From the NCBI GenBank assembly GCA_963978545.1, contig OZ021726.1, positions 35,438,959 to 35,502,958 on the forward strand: a stretch of DNA of 64,000 bases. The letters run 5' to 3'. Shown in pieces: positions 35,826 through 51,158 of this stretch; position 1 is the first letter of the stretch, and every line of letters begins with the position of its first letter. Source of the DNA: Linyphia triangularis (taxonomy: Eukaryota > Arthropoda > Arachnida > Araneae > Linyphiidae). The translations under genes were made by a program, and so were the position numbers. The notes under the pieces are model-generated. The model was not told the DNA's origin, searched no databases, and saw nothing but the letters and a program-made list of their open reading frames with translations.

Positions 35826-36904
35826 AAAATACTAGTGTGATATTTGTCCCTTTTTAAAACAATTATATAGGTGTAAGGGAAAAGAGCCTAATAAAGTAGC
35901 AAAGTTTTTCACATTTCTGTCTTACATTTGACATGGCTCAATTAATTATTAGAGATAAAAATAATTACTCCAAAAGGTATTAGATAATAAAAAAATCTTC
36001 ATCTTAATGGCCGTCTTACGCCTAGTTTTTCCCATGGATGGGTCAAGCCTGCCTTTCTGTGGACTAAGGATCATTGATATATGAAGCCTTGATTTTTTTT
36101 TTTCTACATCTTTATTTTTAAAGTTTATAATAAATAAGAATAGTTTTGAGTAGTAGTTATACCTAACTGAAGGCGAACAAAATTCTAAAATATTTCATAA
36201 GATGCTGTAATTTGTAAGCCAAATTTCAAAAAGTATCTAAAATAAAAAAAATTGGCATGATTAAACCTATCCTGTCCCTCTTATTGCAAAAAAAAAAGTT
36301 GGTTTTAGAGACAAAAAGCAGTGTGAGAGAAAAATAAAGCATTTTTTATTTATAATTGGCTACATGCATAACAATTAACAATATTTTATTACCACAACAT
36401 TATTAATAGTTACCTGAAAATATTGCATTTAGCCTTAGAAATAGTCTCTCCAGAGCAGGTTCATAGTGTATAAGAAATATTGCTTATTATCATAAGTATT
36501 TCTGAAGTGGATCAAACTGTTTTTAAAAACAAGCTTCTCTATAATTGGAAATATTTTGATGACACAACTGCTATTGCATACTAATAATTACACAAACTGT
36601 TCCCATTGTCCTGTCATTAAAACTCAAAATGCGACACAAAATAAGAACCCGTTGATAACCATTGGGACTTTATCTGAAAGATTTCAACCGATTTTGATAA
36701 CAACCCATATCAATTTTACTTCAGCACGTTTTAAGACAATTTATTTAAACTAACGTTTACTGCAGATATGATTCTGAAAGAAACTATCCGATTAGATTCC
36801 ATGGCGATCCTGTCAATACAATTCAATCCTGTATCGGTTACGATATATACAGTGTTAAGACAGCTATTGTTGAAAATCTTTCTGATAAATAACGATTAAG
36901 CTAA
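34872..36904. other. AT-rich intergenic stretch with poly-T tracts
   Basis: Poly-T runs near 35081-35109 and 35790-35819. No gene recognised. Confidence 0.55.
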
Positions 36905-37225
36905 TAGCTATACACAATGAAAAAAGCAATGCATGCCTTTTCGCGATCACACAAGAAGATCTTCTCTACGTTGTGTTGTTATCTTTGACGAACGACGCAG
37001 TTTGCAGAAAGCGTGCACTAATAGAACGAATGTCTATTTTCAAGATCATCAAGGATCAAATGATTGTGTACAACTTTAGTAAAAAGTATAAAATCAAATA
37101 GCCCCAAGCTATCAAGATTATAAATGATTTATAGCTTTGTAACTTAAAAATAATTCTTCCGTAACTTAAAAATTATTCTCAGTTAAAATGTCCGTCCGAG
37201 TTTAACTCTTTAAGGGTGTATACTA
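36905..37225 (+). repeat. Left long inverted repeat
   Basis: Arm of the 4.1-kb structure, about 75-80 percent identical by eye to the reverse complement of 40735-41030. Towards its inner end a block GTAACTTAAAAA is duplicated in tandem (about 37139 and 37162). Confidence 0.75.
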
Positions 37226-37263
37226 TACACCATTAAACAGTTCAACTCTGAATGGACATTTAA
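37184..37263. repeat. 80-bp palindrome at the inner edge of the left arm
   Basis: AAATGTCCGTCCGAGTTTAA pairs with the reverse complement of the stretch ending ATGGACATTT, meeting at TATACTATAC near 37222. The second half is the part that matches the inner end of the right arm best. Confidence 0.8.
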
Positions 37264-37418
37264 TGGTGTAAATTAATGAACATTTAATGATGTTTAATGG
37301 GAGACTATTTAATGGTACAGCTAAAGCTCGAAAACCGTAAATGTGCAAATTGCCTAACTAATATGCAGATTAACTGATTTGCTCCATTAACGTGCAGAAT
37401 CAAGAGTTTTGCTCACCT

Positions 37419-37455
37419 GAAGCCGTTAACCATTAATGTGCACATTAACGGCTTC
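37419..37455. repeat. Perfect 11-bp stem hairpin
   Basis: GAAGCCGTTAA at 37419-37429 and TTAACGGCTTC at 37445-37455 with a 15-base loop. It lies in a region rich in TTAATGTGCA-like repeats. Confidence 0.7.
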
Positions 37456-38699
37456 CGTATCGTTAAAGTTCAAAAGTTTGTTTCTCAAAGATTGATTCTA
37501 TCAACTATTTTGTATTAACTTGATTCTTTAGATATTGAAAAATAAATAAATAACATTACGTTAATTTCCTAAATGATGGTAATAATATTTAAAACCGTTC
37601 GATTCTTTGTATAGTAGTTTTTTAATTGATTAATGATCATTGATATAGATGAACAACTGGATATACTACTCCAATAGCAATGCAAGGGGGAAAAACGAGA
37701 CGGTGGGATGATAATGATAATGATGGATGGACGATTATCCAATCACTGTTCACTTTTATAATCGGATTGGAATAAGGGAAACCTTGTAAAGTACTAGAAT
37801 AGATATTTTTTTGCACATTATAACTAATTAAGGTCTACTATTGACAGTACTGCTGTGTACAACCCATGATTTTTCCTTCAATTCTCGGCAATCCGTATTT
37901 TTCGGCCAACAACGATCTGGTAAGGGATTCATTTTCCCAGCATTAAGCAGTCTATCCAGTTATTTATCTTTATCGATGTTTCTACGATGGATGTAACGAT
38001 TGATTCCATCAACTAATTTGTTGATTGTTTGATTGCATCACCCTGATTTTTTGGATATCGAAAAATAAATAACATTATGTTAATTTAAGCTTACAGAAAT
38101 GTTGCTGTTGTTCCAGCAAAGCTCTTAGTTTCTCTTTAACGAGTTCCTAGTAGGTAATGAGTAGATTATCAAAGTAATGTGCAGATTACGTAGGTAATTT
38201 GAGAAATGAAACAATTTTCAGCACTTTAATGGATCACCCTAGTTAATCTGCATATTACCTAGATAATCTAAGCATTATCTAGATAATATGTAGAATAACT
38301 GATTTCAGCACTTTAGCTTTAACATATACACATATATACATTAATCTTTTAAGTTCTATTAGCCTGTATGTTACAAAGTTGCATTTTGTTGTTATAATGA
38401 AGTACAAAAAAAATTCGAACCTCTTGTTCATATTTTTGTGCTGCCCCAAAGCCCCTTTACATTACACCACCTGTACGTTACATAAATTATATAAAAATGA
38501 TAATAAGTTAGTAATAGTTGTATTATTAATGATAAAATATTAATATATAATTAATTATTATTGATAAAATATTATTATATAAAATTATGATTAATATATA
38601 AAAATTTATGAATGCATATTTTTTTTTAATTTAAACAATTAGTAGCAATTTTTATTTTTAATTTCAATTTCACAAAATTATGTTTGGTAGAAAAGTGAT

Positions 38700-40246
38700 A
38701 CTATTATTTTGCCTCTTTATGAAGAAAAGGAAACTTCTGATTTGGATATCAGCCATAGTTGTACCATCAGTCATTGCCATCATCTTTATTAACTCCAACC
38801 AGCCAAAGTAAATCAATAATCCAAATGGGAATTCCTTTGAAAAATCTTGTTCCAGAATGCGATAGTCATGGGGTATCTGATAGAAATACTGCGAAACTTA
38901 CCAGTGCAGTTCAACAAGAGACCAATATAATTCCTGGGAATGACAAAACAAAAATCTTCCAAAGAAATAAAGTTCGAAGGGAGAGACACAGGGTTATAAA
39001 AGATGCTAGTGATATTATTCCGACTAATCATCAACTGATTGCATTATTTTTAACAAAAGGAAAGACATGACTATGAAACCAGAAAAGAAAGGTTGCAAGT
39101 TTTACTCTAGTATTGTTAAGAAAGAACACATAACTTAAGTTCAAGATCCTTCTTCGAAATATATAGGGCATTTCACTGTTTCCAATTCCACATATCTTGC
39201 TTTAAAGGAAGGGATTTTGAATTTTTGTTCACAACATAAAACATCCTTGGAACATATCCATGCTGTGGGATGTTATGGCACAAATGTGAATACAGGATCT
39301 TATGCAGGTGCAAAAAGATTACTTGAAAACCTCCTCGGAAGGCCACTTTAGTGGTTAGTATGCATGTTTCATACTTTTGAACTTTCTTTACGCCATCTTC
39401 TACGGGCACTTGATGGGGTAACAACAGGGCCGAAAGTTTTCGGGGGTGTTATAGAAAAAACGATACAACGTTGCAAAAAATTGCCAATAGTTACATTTAC
39501 ACCAATTACTGACAAACAGTTGCCACCTCGTTCACAATTACAAGACTTATTACTGATCAGAGTTACCTATACGATCTGTTTTGTCAAATGTTGTATGTAC
39601 CACTGACTTAAAAAATATTGAACCAGGTCCTGTCACCAATTCCAGATGGCTTATAATAGCATCGAGGTTAATGCGTCTCTACAATTACATGGCACACGAG
39701 AATCTTTCAAACGACATCACGACATCTGTGAAAATGGTTGCATATTTCATGTATATTGATCCTAACTTTGTGAACATAGTCGATGCAGTAATTAAAAGGA
39801 ATTATTTCTACGCACATCCTGAAAACCTGTAACTTTCAAAGACTCCAGAAGGATAGAGAGTCTATTCGTGTGATTACATACATGAGGATTCTTGCAGCAA
39901 TGAATTCAACAGAAACATAATATTCCTGAAATAAATCTTGCTGCGATTGATTATATAAACTTGATAAACTGGCAGAACATCACCAGAATTTGTCCACAAC
40001 TTTTGAAAAATATTCCACGACAGATTTTTGAAGATTTTCTGCAGATGAAGATGAACTATAGAGATGCTTCGATCAACATTTCTAAAATCATTTATCACAC
40101 TCAGGCTACCGAGAGATATGTAAAAGTGATAACAGAAGATGCAGAAAGTGTACGTGAAGAAGGCAATTGAGATAGTTTCATATATGTAACAATTAATTCA
40201 AGAAATAAAATGAAGACATTCAACACAAAAAAGGAATTTAAACTGT
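38700..40246 (+). pseudogene. Decayed member of a repeated arthropod family (Cc8K15.2-like)
   Basis: Coding blocks in the order of one family but in shifting frames. N-terminal part near 38720-39067 (phase 2 from 38759) has GVSDRNTAKL and RNKVRRER. About 39150-39606 (phase 1) has VGCYGTNVNTG, then a TAG at 39349, then WLVC, ELSLRHLL and LDGVTTGP. Phase 2 at 39581-39832 has SRWLIIASRLMRLY, VIKRNYFYAHPENL. Phase 1 from 39961 to 40170 has YHTQATERYVKVITE. An FNTKKEF-like end lies near 40216-40246. I recall this motif series from a multicopy protein family in spider and insect genomes, often labelled Cc8K15.2-like, of unknown function. Multiple frameshifts and stops make this copy dead. Opposite-strand ORFs here are shadows. 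Family recognition is from memory. Confidence 0.7.
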
Positions 40247-40600
40247 AAATGCATATAATTATTTTATGTTCAGTTTATTCAATTGAAAGTTAGTACAGTG
40301 ACACTGAATTGATGAACTCATAATAGTAATTATTTTTAATTTTGTAAATTGTTTTCAATTTCAATTATACTGTTATGCATCATTTTCGTATGTTTTCTTA
40401 TAAAATTCTCTTATTTGTAGTTCGTTGGGACAAAATAAAATGTATATTAATTACTATTTTTTTCTTTTATATTAATATTACATTTTAGTAACAACATTTT
40501 AATCAACCAGGCTTATCATTATCAAAAAAAGTTTCTGGTAATAGAATATACGAAATATACGTATTTTTACTCAAACATTGATATTTCCAGGTCATTAGGG

Positions 40601-40603
<3 letters not shown>

Positions 40604-40647
<44 letters not shown>
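40604..40647. repeat. (TA)n microsatellite
   Basis: About 44 bp of alternating AT between the decayed gene and the right inverted arm. Confidence 0.95.
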
Positions 40648-40648
<1 letters not shown>

Positions 40649-40734
40649 CCAAAATAATAACGAGAGGCAATTTTCCACATACAGGCTAACCAATTTTCCA
40701 AAATTCGCTAAAAAAGTATCATTTTCAATCCACC

Positions 40735-41030
40735 CTAATATTCACCATTAAGTAGTTCAAGCCTGAATGAACATTTTAGCAGAGAATTGCTTTTTAAGTT
40801 ACGGCTCCATAAATTGGGTGTAGTTGATTTTATACCTTTTACTAAAATTTTGCATAATCATCTGATCATTGACCTTGAGAACAGGCATTCGTCCCATTAG
40901 TGCATGTTTTCTCCAAACTGCGTCGTTCATCAAAGATAAACAGCATGACAACTCGTCTTGTGTGATCACGAAAATACATGCATTGCAAGGACGAATAGCT
41001 GTTACTAAGGTGAAGTTTTAGAAAACAGTA
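40735..41030 (-). repeat. Right long inverted repeat
   Basis: Arm matching 36905-37225 in reverse complement. A 61-codon minus-strand ORF across it keeps FRDHTRR and IFDERRSL in the frame that is also partly open in the left arm; this could be chance from DNA similarity. Confidence 0.75.
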
Positions 41031-41771
41031 AAAATGCCAATTGCTCAACAAATTATCATTGGGGTTCAGTTGGTCCTCATTGGTTAGTTTAAAAGATGGT
41101 TAAGAGTTTCATCATGATATAGCGATTTTTCAATAATACGGAAAACTGTAATGCTTAATAATTAGTATATTCAGACCATCTTTAGTGGATACAAATTATT
41201 CTGTTGTAATGCAAATAACAGTAATTTAATTAGTATCACTTTTCATACTTCTAGCGAATTAAACGTGAAAATTCGGTAACCTAGATGACAATATAATAAT
41301 CATTAATTAAAATTAAAAATGTTAATGTCAATTTTTAATTGCAACAATCACTACAGAACTGCAGCCCTACTTTTATCCGAGGTGGAATTGTTGTAACAAC
41401 ACGTGTTTGTGAGTTGGATATATTTCTGGCTCATGTGCTACTGAAGTGTTTTACTGCACCAGAACTGTTTTAGATCAAAATCTGTGTTCAAATGGAAAAG
41501 TTTTTCGGGATACAGTCTCATTTGCGTCTCGAATATGAGAGAATCAGAACCTTAATAATTGAAGTGACCTATTCCTATTCATGTTTTTCCAATGTTTCCA
41601 TATTTGTCCAAACTTCCATATCTGTTCCAATTTCATTTCCAATTTTCCGTGTTTGTTCTTATTTTTATTTCTAATCTATTCCATTTCATAGTGTTCATTC
41701 ACATTATCCGATTATGTCTATAATAATAAAACAAGCTGTCTGTCTATCTGTCTGTCTATAGAAACCTACTT

Positions 41772-42690
41772 AAAATTGGAGAAGAGCTCTGAAATCTTCA
41801 GCATAAGTAGTTTTGGCCTTCTAATTGTATACACGTCAAACAGGATGTTAAAATTGAATTAGTTCTTTTTTAATTATTTTTTTTTTTTTTTTTTACAAAG
41901 CGACTTCAAACAGAGATACAGCTCCGAAATTTTCCACATAAGTAGTTTTAGCCTTCTAATTGTAGTTTTGAAAAACAGAATTTTAAATTTTTGTTTAGTT
42001 GTTTTTTAATTAATTTTATTAATTAATTTTAAAAAAAATTATAAAACGACTTCTAATAGGGCTACAGCTCTGAAATATTCAACATAAGTAGTTTTGGCCA
42101 TCTAATTGGACTTTTGTAAAACAGAATTTTTAAATTTTTATTTAGTTCGTTATTAATTTTTTTTAATTAATTAATTAGTTAATATTTTACAAAACGGTTT
42201 CTAATGAGGCTACAGCTCTAAAATTTTCAACATAAGTAGTTTTGGCCTTCTAATTGGACTTAATAAAAACAGAATTTTAATTTTTTCTTTAGTTAATTAT
42301 TAATAATTTTTTTAATTAATTAATATATATTTTACAAAATGATTTCAAATGGGGCTAAAGCTTTGAAATTTTCAACATAAGTAGTTGTGGTCTTCTAATT
42401 TGATTTTTGAAAAACAGAATTTTAAAATTTTATTTGTTTTTTAATTTATTTATTTTTAATTAATTAACAAATATTTTACAAAACAATGTGTAATTGGGCT
42501 ACAGTTCTGAAATTTGCAACGCAAGTAGTTTTGGCCTTCTAATTGAACTGACAAAAAGAACGTTAAAATTTTAATTTGTTTTTTAATTATTTTTTTTAAT
42601 TAACTTTTTCACAAAAAGCAACTTCTAATAGGCCTAGAGCTCTGAAAGTTTCAACATAAATAGTTTTAGCCTCTAATTTTGCTTTCCACA
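41772..42690 (+). repeat. About seven tandem units of 127-146 bp
   Basis: Each unit has TACAGCTCTGAAATTTTCAA, then CATAAGTAGTTTTGGCCTTC and TAATTG. Units start near 41772, 41899, 42045, 42189, 42334, 42477 and 42607. Each ends in an AATTAATTAA-rich spacer. Diverged, so an old array. Confidence 0.88.
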
Positions 42691-42799
42691 AACACGTGTT
42701 AAAATAATCTTAAATGGGTGTTGTATTATTGTATTAACGGGGAATTTTTTTCTCGACAAGGGAGAGGATCCCAATATTAAGGCTTTACGTAGTAATTAG

Positions 42800-42990
42800 A
42801 TTTTAGTGAGTGAAGCGAGCTTATTCTTACGCAGCAATGAACCTTTCAGCGAGCGAAGCGAGCCTAAGCTTGCATAGCAATGAACCTTTCAACGAGTGAA
42901 GTAAGCCTGTGTTTATGTGTCCATGAACTTTTCAGCGAACGAAGTGAATTCGATTTTGCGTAGCAATGAACCTTCTTGCAAACGAAGCGC
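42800..42990 (+). repeat. Tandem AGCAATGAACCTTTCAGCGA units
   Basis: About four copies of a roughly 55-bp unit containing GCGAAGCGAGCC and GCAATGAACCTTTC, near the end of the Helitron-like element. Confidence 0.8.
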
Positions 42991-43103
42991 CAAAAACTGG
43001 GACCTATACACGAAAGACATATTTCCACAACGCGAGGCATCACAGCTAGCTAAAATATTGCACATGTTAAAATTTCGTAGCGAAGCACGGGTATTCTGCT
43101 AGT

Positions 43104-46100
43104 ATATAATAAGTGTTTAAAGGTGTTATGGTTTGGTTTAGGATACGCAATAGAACCCATATTTAAGTTACTAATTTTTACAACTAACCGGCAGAAATAT
43201 CAAAACAAAATCAAGCATAATTGGTTGAAATTCTCAGTTTGGGAAAATATTGCATTTACATGTGATATTTTAGAAATCACAAATGGATAATAGGTTGAGC
43301 TAAAAAAAAAACATAACTATACAAGTCTCCACGTGGATATATTCGAATATAATAGAAAAATAAAAGTAATTTCTATTGAAAAACAATCCACCTTTTTTAT
43401 TTTTTAAATATTTAAAAGCATTTGTGAATTTTAAGAGTTACTAAACCACTTATTATTTATCAAAAATTCAATGCAATCATAATTAAAAATTCGATGTATA
43501 TAATTGCTGCATTAAGTAAAAAACTGTATTTTAAGAGTGAAAGAATAAATATTTTGATATTTATTATTTTGGTAGTTTTAATATATTTTCAAGATTTTTA
43601 CATGAAACAATTTAATATTAAAAAAAAAATTACTTTCTAAAGTTCAAAATAATTTAGTTACAAAATTTGTTACCACATAAATCTTATATATTATTTTTTT
43701 TAAGTTTTTTTTTTTTTCTTTAGATGATCCCTATTCCTCACTTTATACAAACCTACAATCCAATTTAAAGGCCCCAGCTCTTCTGATGAATTCAGTATTT
43801 ACAATTACACATTGTGTTAGTTATTTGAAAATCGAAGTTAAAAAAAATCAGAAATAGTATATAAGGGAAGTTGGGATAGTTTTCAGTAGATAGCATCCCT
43901 ATAGAAAAAAAGAAAACCTCAATATAACCACGTTGGGGAAAACGAAGGAATCTTATTTCTACCAACAATAGAAAACAATATCCAACTTTGATAAACTTCC
44001 GAGAAAGTTCCTCTTAACAATCTTAAATGCGTACTGAACCACAATTAATTAGAGTAATATTATTAGATACAAAACAAGATACTTGCCTTCAAATAAACCC
44101 ACAAATAACTACCAGCAAATACAGTTTATAACAGAGATTTTCTTGATAATTTACTTTAATACATCTACAATTTATCCCGATTCCTAAACAAATCCGAGTA
44201 ATTACCACAATTTACCAGAATCCCATTTTTAACATCCTCACAACTTAAGTAAGAATAACAATTGAAAAGTAGTATATCAAAATGGCGCTAGGCCACTTTT
44301 TATCACGACGATATTTTTATGATTGTTTCTGAACCTAAAAGATGAGCTGCATTGAATTTTTTCGTAATGGGTTCTTATCAAAGAAACACATATCTCAGAG
44401 TAAATTTTAACCTAAAGTTTATCATTAGAAAAAAACACCCAACTCCCCTTTATGTATTTCCTCTCAAGAAAAATTTCTTCAGACATCTTTTTTACTTACA
44501 ACTCCTCAATTACTGGTTACCACCCAAGAACTTTTTTTTTTTCGTTGTATGTCCCCTCAGAAAACAACAGTACTTTCAATGCAAGATCATTTTGAATATA
44601 ATGACCTACAGAATAATAAATGCCAGTGTACAAATAATAAAACTCAAAGGTTGCAAATAATGAACGTCTGGCTGTCCCCACTTTCCCAGGCACTTAAATT
44701 AATATCCTTCCCGTTCTGAAATTAGGGTGGAGTGGAAAGCTTTTCGGAGAATAAATTATTCCTTTACCTTCAATTTAAGGGATGACTCTTCAAACTAGTA
44801 ATTTTAAGAAAATTCAATGGAGACTTTTAAGAATTTGTTGCAATAATTGTTTAACTGGAAGGGTATATGTAGAAGTCGGTAGGGTAGATGTTGTCAATGT
44901 TAATCACCAGAAATGATTCGAACACAGTCATGCTTTAATTTTGTAGAGATTAATGGTAAGCAGAATGTTATCACCTCATACTAATGTCAAAACTTACAAA
45001 TTTATTTGCTCAAAAATTCTCTTCATGATTTAATTAGAGCGCAAACCAGAAGGAACATTCTAAAAAAATAATTGTTGAATTTGAAAGCAATCTTGGTTAA
45101 AATAAGATATCTATTTCAGCTACATCAACAAAAACTATTGAATTCAATTCTAAAATATGTGGGATAAATATTTCATAGGAAAAAAGTGATTTTCGTTGAG
45201 CAATATAACTTTTTCTTACTGTTGTACATACTGCAAATAAATCCTCAAAAGTTTGTGCCAAAAGATTTTGTTACATTTCTGACTCTTCATCGTAATTTAC
45301 CTTGAATGTTGAACGGAATAATTTCTAACTTTATCCTATAATTAGTTCTGTCATACTGTACTGCATTTTACAGATCATATACAGTCCTTTTCCTTTTTCC
45401 CAATGTTATCCACGTAAAAGAGGCTTATATAGAATAGGTTTTTTTTTGTTTTTTTTTTAACTTTGGTTACATAAATTATAATTATTATTTCTAGACTAAA
45501 ATATCCAAGGGAATCCTTTGAATTAAAACAAAGCTGCTTACCTAATGCATTAACGAATTCCTAATTTTGTCTCATGTCTGGAGCCCAAAAAGTAATCTGA
45601 AAAAGCTATGTAACATTATAAATACTGTTACAGATTTGTTCCGATATGTCTTTTTGTTTTTCACATAAAAAACAGTTACTTCTTATTCTATTAAACATTA
45701 CAAAGTTTCTTTTACTGATTGCGAAAACAATTTTAAAAAAAATCAAACAAACTAAAAGCAAAGACAAACAATTCAAGTAAAGTCTTAAATTAAATGAGCA
45801 TCAAATTCTTTTATTGGTGCAGCCAATGTGAATAATGCTACATTTTATTGTATATCTAATTTGGCTTCTAGTATTTAGTAAATTTTGGTTTATTTGAAAG
45901 TGAATGTAGGTAAAAAAAGTTTACACATCATTGAGGGTTACTTCCATCCAAAATGAAAAAAATATCCCACTTTAATTTCTTATCAGATCCAATCAGATCA
46001 CTACTATAAATGTAGATGTAATTCACTTTCACTGTATTGTAACTAACCCTATTTCTGTTGTATGGACTTTTGTCTAAACTTTTTCGTAGAAAATGCTAAA

Positions 46101-46299
46101 TTTTTTTATTTGAATCCTTTTAACTTTGACAAGAGTTGCTTGAAAAAGTGTTATTTGGAGTTCTCGTCTCAAATTAATAAGGATGAGCAAATGGACTATT
46201 CTCTCTTTTATATGAGGCACATACATATACATTAAACCAAATCGAAACTAGACAAGATTATTTTCCTAAAGTAGTGTATGTGTGTTGTTATGGTTTTTT
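43104..46299. other. AT-rich intergenic stretch
   Basis: No gene recognised; ORFs are short and AT-rich (for example 102 codons at 44352). Confidence 0.5.
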
Positions 46300-46628
46300 T
46301 TAAATATATATTTATATATAATATAAAATATATATATTATAATATAATATAAAATATTTATTTTATAATATAATATAAAATATATATATATTATGATAAA
46401 ATATAAAATATTTATATTATAATATAATATAAAATATATATATTATGATAAAATATAAAATATATATATTGTAATATAATATAAAATATATATATTGTAA
46501 TATAATATAAAATATATATATTGTAATATAATATAAAATTTATATATTGTAATATAATATAAAATATATATATTGTAATTTAATATAAAATATATATATT
46601 ATAATATAATATAAAATATATATATTAT
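46300..46628. repeat. 26-bp AT-rich minisatellite
   Basis: Units of GTAATATAATATAAAATATA with a 26-bp period, clearest from 46471 to 46600, merging into the (TA)n. Confidence 0.85.
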
Positions 46629-49439
<2,811 letters not shown>

Positions 49440-49980
49440 GTCTTTGGAATGCCGATAAGAAGCATGTCCTCAAAATTGCTAATTTGAAGACCAGAAGAAT
49501 TAATTTTAGATTAAACCAGAAACGTAGAATTCTGGCTGCTACATGGAACTTCAGGGATACATGGAGTAATTCTGGAACCTGAAATATCTAAAGAACACTG
49601 TGGAACGCAGAAAGAACGCGCATTACCAACATTGTTATTTTGAAGCTCAAAAAAATAATTACAATTCGGACGAATACATTTTGGAAAACGAATACTTGAT
49701 AATAACCATGCAACTCCGAAAGAACGCCACAAGAAGATAATCGGACAAATTAGTACACGAATAAATTTTAGAACGCAAAATACTTTTGGAATGCCTTGTT
49801 ACGTCGAAATTATATGCATTCCCAAAATTGCTATTTTGTAGCCAAGAAGTTGCAAAAATCTGAAAATTGGAATTCAAGCTGACCATAGGCCATAAAATAC
49901 ATTAGGAAACCCTAAATTGTCCAAAGAGAGCATGTTACCAAAATTGTTAGTTGGTAACCGAGCTGATGTTGGAAATTTGG
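49440..49980 (+). repeat. Diverged tandem array around CAAAATTGCTATTTTG
   Basis: Related blocks occur near 49472 (CAAAATTGCTAATTTGAAG), 49627 (CAACATTGTTATTTTGAAG), 49823 (CAAAATTGCTATTTTGTAG) and 49933 (CAAAATTGTTAGTTGGTAA), each preceded by a GCATGT- or GCATT-like block. Confidence 0.6.
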
Positions 49981-51158
49981 AATCTTAAGGTAACATATTG
50001 CAGTGCTTGTTTTTTATTTTCTCTAAAGCGCATGACACTAAAATAAACTAAATGTATTATCAATTAATTTGAACAAAATGCAAATTAATGTGAAATACTT
50101 CTGTCAACCGTAGCATTAGTAATTCTGTGAAAGAACACCAAAAAAAATTGTATCATTATTAAATGATGCTTCCTAAAGATAGTCTCCTGAACTTTGATCT
50201 AATACGATGACTCAAAGTCGCATCATGCACAAAAAACAAAAACAAAAACAAAAAATTTAATAAAGATCTGTTATAATGAAGAACACGATCAAGTTTCCAT
50301 AACCTCATTCAACACTTCTAAAAAAAACATAAACTTATCAATGTTTATTGAAATTTCTTCACTGTCTGCTAATATGTTTATACTTAACAACCACTTCTTT
50401 GAAGAAGGAGTCGAAAAATATCAAAACTAAGATTAGATTGAGAATAAAAATGGAAGAATATAAGCATTCAGCCAAGACATTCACCCCTCTCAGAAATAAA
50501 CTAAAAATTCGAAATTTGTGAAAGAACACCAATTTTGGTGAAACTCCCATGGACCACTTATCCTAAAAAAATGAAGCATCTTCAAATGAAACCCACTCGC
50601 GACGCCATACTGTACCTTCCCATCAATCAGTAGCCAAACATATTTCGATAGTATAGTACACTGTTTGTTCTTTCAAGTTTATTTCGGGAACATTCTACTT
50701 CACTATTTCAGTTTATGTCCTGAGGGTTTCAAAGCCATGATCAAGGCCAAACTTCAACAAGGACGGCTTTTCAAACTTGAACTCGCACTCGACCGATCAA
50801 ATGAGATCATTTTACCGATCAGGTAACCTTGACTCAATACTATCCCATTTTTCACTTAGAGTTTGTGAAACCATGTTTTTGAGTGGGTTGGGAGGCTTCT
50901 CACCAAATCTTGGTGGTATCAGTTTCATTATACACCACATATTCTCCTGCCAACAAGTATGGTGCTTTAATTTCAAATCCACGATTGCATAGTTTTATTA
51001 TATATAGTTTTATTTATATTCAAGTAATTTTGTTACCTTAAGAAATGGTAACCATGGCGTGAAAAAGTGGTTTACAACACATGCTGGAACGAATTTTGTG
51101 ACACACGATTAAAACAACACACTCCACTCCAAATTTAAATGTCTTAAGATAACATAAG

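Larger units (their letters stand above)
36905..41030. mobile_element. 4.1-kb structure: long inverted repeats around a decayed gene
   Basis: The left arm about 36905-37225 is reverse-complementary to about 40735-41030. Landmarks on the left are GCAATGCATGCC, CGATCACACAAGA, TCTTTGACGAACGACGCAGT, GTGCACTAATAG and AAAAAGTATAAAATCAA. On the right arm (reverse complement) these read GCAATGCATGTA, TGATCACACAAGA, TCTTTGATGAACGACGCAGT, ATGCACTAATGG and AAAAGGTATAAAATCA. Between the arms, closer to the right one, is the decayed gene at 38700-40246. Outer limits are approximate and no target duplication was found. Alternative: two independent insertions of one repeat in opposite orientation. Confidence 0.6.
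41717..43103 (+). mobile_element. Helitron-like element with internal tandem array
   Basis: Begins TCTATAATAATAAAACAAGC, followed by a CTGT-rich microsatellite, and ends CGAAGCACGGGTATTCTGCTAGT. TC at the start and CTAGT (CTRRT) at the end fit Helitron termini. The flanking bases (G before, A after) do not fit the usual A/T insertion, and the terminal hairpin is weak. A similar GAAGCACGGGTA end is common in arthropod interspersed repeats. No coding capacity. Confidence 0.45.

Noticed and set aside
41717..41765. CRISPR-like repeat pattern (CTGT units)
   Set aside because: It is a short simple-sequence tract at the start of an interspersed element in eukaryotic DNA; there are no spacers.
44352..44660. 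102-codon ORF
   Set aside because: AT-rich codons with Phe/Lys/Leu runs and no recognisable domain; compatible with chance.
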